Positions 60,965-64,000 of a stretch of 64,000 nt of DNA are shown one piece after another. Each line of letters starts with the position of its first letter. The stretch's first letter is position 1. Origin of the DNA: Cellulomonas sp. 73-145 (GTDB taxonomy: Bacteria; Actinomycetota; Actinomycetes; Actinomycetales; Cellulomonadaceae); contig MKTI01000001.1 in the NCBI GenBank assembly GCA_001898185.1, positions 124,001 to 188,000 on the forward strand, in the 5' to 3' direction. The notes beneath the pieces are model-generated. The model was not told the DNA's origin. It saw only the letters and a list, made by a program, of their open reading frames with translations, and ran no database searches. A program made the translations under genes and the position numbers.

Positions 60965-63568
60965 TCAGTGGCCGCCGGCGGGAGCTGGCGTCAGCGGGCG
61001 ATGCTCGGCCACGGCATGCGGCGTCGCGGCCGGCGGCTGCTGCGCGGGTAGGCGCAGTCGCTTGAGCATCAACGCGTTCGCGGCGACGATCACCGAGGAC
61101 CCGGACATGGACAGCGCCGCGATCTCGGGGCTGAGCGACAGCCCGAGCGAGGAAGCGAACACCCCGGCCGCGATCGGCAGGGCGACGGTGTTGTAGCCGA
61201 CGGCCCAGCCGAGGTTCTGGCGCATCTTGCGCAGCGTCCCCCGCCCGACGCGCAACGCCACCGGCACGTCCAACGGGTCGGACCGCATCAACACGATGTC
61301 CGCGGTCTCGATCGCCACGTCCGTGCCGGCGCCGATCGCGATGCCGATGTCGGCCGTCGCCAACGCGGGGGCGTCGTTCACACCGTCGCCTACCATCGCG
61401 ACCCGCTTGCCGGCGCGCTGCAGCTCGGTGACCTTGGCAGCCTTGTCACCGGGCAGCACCTCGGCGATCACGGTGTCGATGCCCAGCTGGGCGGCGATGC
61501 GGCGTGCGGTGGCCTCGTTGTCGCCGGTGAGCATGACGACCTCGATGCCGAGCTGGTGCAGCGAGGCCACGGCCAGCGGGGCGGTCTCGCGGGCCGCATC
61601 GGCGAGGCCGACGACCGCGACTGCCCGTCCGTCGACCGCGCCGAGGACCGCGGTGCGACCGGTGTCGGCCAGCTCGTCGCGCACGGCGGCGAGGTCGCCG
61701 AGCTCGACGCCTTGGGCGTCCATCAGCCTGCGGTTGCCGACCACGACCCGGTGCCCCTCTACCGTCGCGGTCGCGCCGTGCCCGGCGACGTTCCGGAACC
61801 CCGAAGCGGTCAGCACCGGCAGTCCCTTGTCGGCGGCGTGGAGCACCACGGCCCGGGCGAGCGGGTGCTCCGACTCGCGCTCCACCGCAGCGACCAGGGC
61901 CAGCGCCTCGTCCTCGGCCATGCCGCGGGCGACGACGTTCGTGACCTCCGGCTGCCCCTTGGTCAGGGTGCCGGTCTTGTCCATCACGACCGTGTCGATG
62001 CGGGCGGAGGTCTCCAGGGCGGTCGCGTTCTTGAACAGCACGCCGCGCTTGGCACCGAGGCCGGTCCCGACCATGATCGCCGTCGGTGTGGCGAGCCCCA
62101 GAGCGTCGGGGCAGGTGATGACCACCACGGTGATCGCGTACAGCACCGCGGTCGCAACCGGCGCCCCGACCAGCCACCACGCCAGGAAGGTCGCACTGCC
62201 CCCCAGCAGGGCGACGAACACGAGCCAGAACGCGGCCCGGTCCGCGAGCCGCTGCCCGGGCGCCTTGGAGTTCTGCGCCTCCTGGACCATCTTGACGATC
62301 TGCGCGAGCGCGGTGTCCTCGCCGACCTTCGTCGCGCGGGCCCGCAGCGTGCCCGAGACGTTGATCGAGGCGCCGATGATCGCGGCACCTGGAGCCTTGC
62401 TGACGGGCAGCGACTCCCCGGTCACCATCGACTCGTCGACCTCCGACTCGCCGTCCTCCACGACGGCGTCGACCGGGATCTTCGCGCCGGGGCGGACCAG
62501 CAGCAGGTCCCCGACCCTGACCTCGGCGGTCGGGATCTCGCTCTCGACGCCGTCTCGGAGCACGACGGCCTTCGGCGGCGCCAGCTCGAGGAGTGTGCGC
62601 ACCGCGTCGTTCGCCCCGCCGCGGGCGCGCATCTCGAACCAGTGGCCCAGGAGCACGAAGGTCGCCAGCACCGTGGCTGCCTCGTAGAAGACGTCGCCAC
62701 CGCCGGTCAGAGTGACGCCCAGGCTGTAGAGCCACCCGGTGCCCACCGCGACGGCGACCAGCACCATCATGTCCAGCGTCCTAGCCCGCAACGCCCGGTA
62801 GGCACCGTCGAAGAAGATCCAGGCGGCGTAGAACACCACCGGCAGCGACAGCAGCAGCATGAACACGTCGTCGCGCAGCCCGAAGGGCGCCCGCGCGGTG
62901 AACCCGAGGAAGTCCCGCCCGATCGGCGACCACAGGGTGATCGGCACCGAGAACACCAGCGCGACCAGGAACCGGTTGCGCATGTCGCGCACCATGTCCG
63001 CCATCGACCCGCCGCCATGGTGGCCGCCGTGCCCCATCAGGTCGTGCGGCGAGGGCGACGACGACTCCTCGTGCGCCGCTGGTATGTCGTGCCCGGCGTG
63101 AGCCTGGTGCTCCGCAGGCATGTGGTGCCCGGCGTGAGCCTGGTGCCCCGCAGGCATGTCGTGCCCGGCGTGAGCTTGGTGCTCCGCAGGCATGTCGTGC
63201 GCGGCGTGAGCCTGGTGCCCCGCAGGCATGTGGTGCCCGGCGTGAGCCTCGCGCCCCACGGGCATGTCACGCCCGGCGCGAGCCTCGTGCCCCGCGTGCA
63301 TGTCATCGGCCGGTTCGGCCATCGGCAAGCAGACGTGCCCGGGCACCGACCGTCCCTCGCAGTGGTACCCGCACGCGTTCACCCATCCGACGAGCTGGGC
63401 CAGCGACGTGACATCGGGGTCGAACGTGACCGTAGCCGTCTGCGACAAGGCATGAGCCTGCACTGCGAGCACGCCAGGCTGCCGAAGCAAAGTCTTCTGC
63501 ACGATCGGCTCGGACGTGGCCCAGTGCAGGCCTTCCAGGGCGAGGACAGTTGTCCGCTGCTTCGTCAT
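60965..63568 (-). CDS. Copper-type P1B ATPase with His/Met repeats and a CPD motif
   Basis: 867 residues. N-terminus: an HMA-like domain that has lost its CxxC (ALEGLHWATSE), then a His/Met repeat block (residues 91-167) and a second His cluster (MGHGGHHGGG). Eight helices follow. The core has the phosphorylation motif MDKTGTLTKG (D530), the [12 protein letters not shown] hinge, and in helix 6 TCPDALGLATP: CPD (486-488) where CopA has CPC and CopB has CPH. This implies a distinct metal site. Likely Cu or Ag export from the cytosol. Confidence 0.93.
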   Translation of the reverse strand: MTKQRTTVLALEGLHWATSEPIVQKTLLRQPGVLAVQAHALSQTATVTFDPDVTSLAQLVGWVNACGYHCEGRSVPGHVCLPMAEPADDMHAGHEARAGRDMPVGREAHAGHHMPAGHQAHAAHDMPAEHQAHAGHDMPAGHQAHAGHHMPAEHQAHAGHDIPAAHEESSSPSPHDLMGHGGHHGGGSMADMVRDMRNRFLVALVFSVPITLWSPIGRDFLGFTARAPFGLRDDVFMLLLSLPVVFYAAWIFFDGAYRALRARTLDMMVLVAVAVGTGWLYSLGVTLTGGGDVFYEAATVLATFVLLGHWFEMRARGGANDAVRTLLELAPPKAVVLRDGVESEIPTAEVRVGDLLLVRPGAKIPVDAVVEDGESEVDESMVTGESLPVSKAPGAAIIGASINVSGTLRARATKVGEDTALAQIVKMVQEAQNSKAPGQRLADRAAFWLVFVALLGGSATFLAWWLVGAPVATAVLYAITVVVITCPDALGLATPTAIMVGTGLGAKRGVLFKNATALETSARIDTVVMDKTGTLTKGQPEVTNVVARGMAEDEALALVAAVERESEHPLARAVVLHAADKGLPVLTASGFRNVAGHGATATVEGHRVVVGNRRLMDAQGVELGDLAAVRDELADTGRTAVLGAVDGRAVAVVGLADAARETAPLAVASLHQLGIEVVMLTGDNEATARRIAAQLGIDTVIAEVLPGDKAAKVTELQRAGKRVAMVGDGVNDAPALATADIGIAIGAGTDVAIETADIVLMRSDPLDVPVALRVGRGTLRKMRQNLGWAVGYNTVALPIAAGVFASSLGLSLSPEIAALSMSGSSVIVAANALMLKRLRLPAQQPPAATPHAVAEHRPLTPAPAGGH
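63068..63298 (-). repeat. 36-bp in-frame tandem repeat encoding His/Met motifs
   Basis: Six to seven 36-bp units inside the ATPase gene encode 12-residue repeats of the type PAGHQAHAGHDM with H/D, G/E and G/A variation. Repeat number probably varies among strains by slippage. Each unit supplies three to four His and one Met. Confidence 0.9.
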
Positions 63569-63747
63569 GACCGATGAACCTTCCGTGAGGTAGGAACGTC
63601 TCTTCGTTGGTTCGACGCCGGCTCGCCGAGAGCGCAGATCGCGTGTTCGGCAGGCTCGCGGGTGGGTTTGTCCGCAGCGCCCTCGTCATCAGGCGCCCCG
63701 AGCTGGGCAGGCCACGCGGTGCGAGGCGCGCGGCCTGCCCAGGCGAC
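63569..63747. other. Space between YHS gene and CPD ATPase
   Basis: No gene seen. No convincing CopR-type box either; a loose TGAAC/TGAGG pair overlaps the ATPase ribosome site and is not counted. Confidence 0.4.
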
Positions 63748-63909
63748 CTACTTCGTGACGAACTTGGCCGGGTCTGCCTCGAAGCTCCTCGCACAGTGCG
63801 AGGAGCAGAAGTAGTACGGCACGCCCTCGTGCTCAACACTGGTGGCCGTGGCCGGGTCGACACTCATGCCGCACACGGGGTCGACGGCCTTCTGAGACTT
63901 GCCGAACAT
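63748..63909 (-). CDS. Small YHS-domain protein
   Basis: 53 residues from ATG 63909 with a strong AAGGAGG site. The whole protein is one YHS/TRASH-like domain: DPVCGMSVDPATATS and YYFCSSHCARSFEADP, four Cys in the C...CxxxC pattern seen in copper-binding YHS domains fused to Cu ATPases. Here it is a separate gene about 180 bp upstream of the CPD ATPase and on the same strand, so it may act as its metallochaperone. Confidence 0.88.
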   Translation of the reverse strand: MFGKSQKAVDPVCGMSVDPATATSVEHEGVPYYFCSSHCARSFEADPAKFVTK

Positions 63910-64000
63910 CGCTTCCTCCTTCTCGTCAGGTCTACTCGTTCTCTTCGTTGCGTCCGACTCGACGACCCGGACTGCGGCCACCCAGGGACGACACACCAGG

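Noticed and set aside
63068..63298. Regular 36-bp repeats considered as a CRISPR array
   Set aside because: No unique spacers; the repeats are contiguous, in frame and encode His/Met motifs of the ATPase.
63569..63600. CopR-type box upstream of the CPD ATPase
   Set aside because: The loose match overlaps the ribosome site and lacks CTTSATC units at 11-bp spacing.
33119..64000. Copy of the tRNA 3' end as an attachment site
   Set aside because: I looked for the T-arm/acceptor sequence later in the window and saw no repeat; the other end may be outside.

Overview
This is a high-GC (about 70% or more by eye) actinobacterial chromosome segment. The block tpiA-pgk-gap-whiA-yvcK-rapZ-uvrC, followed by uvrA, uvrB, coaE, rpsA, pfkA and polA, plus frequent GTG starts and 4-bp start/stop overlaps, is typical of Actinomycetota. 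It fits Micrococcales, possibly a Cellulomonas relative. That placement is inferred from gene order and protein style, not from any search.

The left half (1-33.1 kb) is housekeeping. It holds lower glycolysis (tpiA, pgk, gap), the WhiA/YvcK/RapZ/UvrC operon and nucleotide excision repair (uvrA with an SOS-like box, uvrB, uvrC). It also holds a GH15 glycosidase with a metallo-hydrolase, a fatty-acyl ligase with an acyl-CoA dehydrogenase and a striking inverted-repeat operator, and two tandem TerC exporters behind a yybP-ykoY-type Mn riboswitch. Further right are coaE, rpsA, pfkA, polA and an ANTAR response regulator (PdtaR type). The block ends at a tRNA gene with a CAA (Leu) anticodon but a short variable loop (33045-33118).

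Immediately after the tRNA come two 5'-truncated remnants joined head to head: the C-terminal end of a FAD/NAD disulfide oxidoreductase and the C-terminal half of arsenate reductase. From there to the right edge everything looks like a metal and envelope stress island. It contains a Cd/Pb-type ArsR sensor with two CDF exporters, a redoxin/CcdA-like/glutaredoxin operon, a two-component system, an ArsR-MFS pair and a MerR-MerA mercury module. The large copper section follows: copZ, a small membrane protein, copA and csoR; an ABC pair; two DUF305 lipoproteins; an Lgt paralog; an M15 and an M23 peptidase; HMA, YHS, SHOCT and DUF3105 proteins; a cupredoxin; a second two-component system with a Met-rich sensor loop; and a second copper-type ATPase with a His/Met repeat and a CPD motif.

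The main unifying observation is a 20-bp tandem direct repeat (two CTTSATC-like units 11 bp apart on the coding strand). It is seen at nine places in the island, each 57-175 bp from a start codon and always in the same polarity relative to the gene it most likely serves. From memory it resembles the CopR box of Corynebacterium glutamicum. The inferred model is a copper response regulator coordinating copper binding, lipoprotein modification, cell-wall hydrolases and thiol redox proteins, while copZ-copA-csoR has its own CsoR-like operator and merA has a perfect palindrome of MerR type. No integrase or attachment repeat is visible, so the island's far end probably lies beyond the window.
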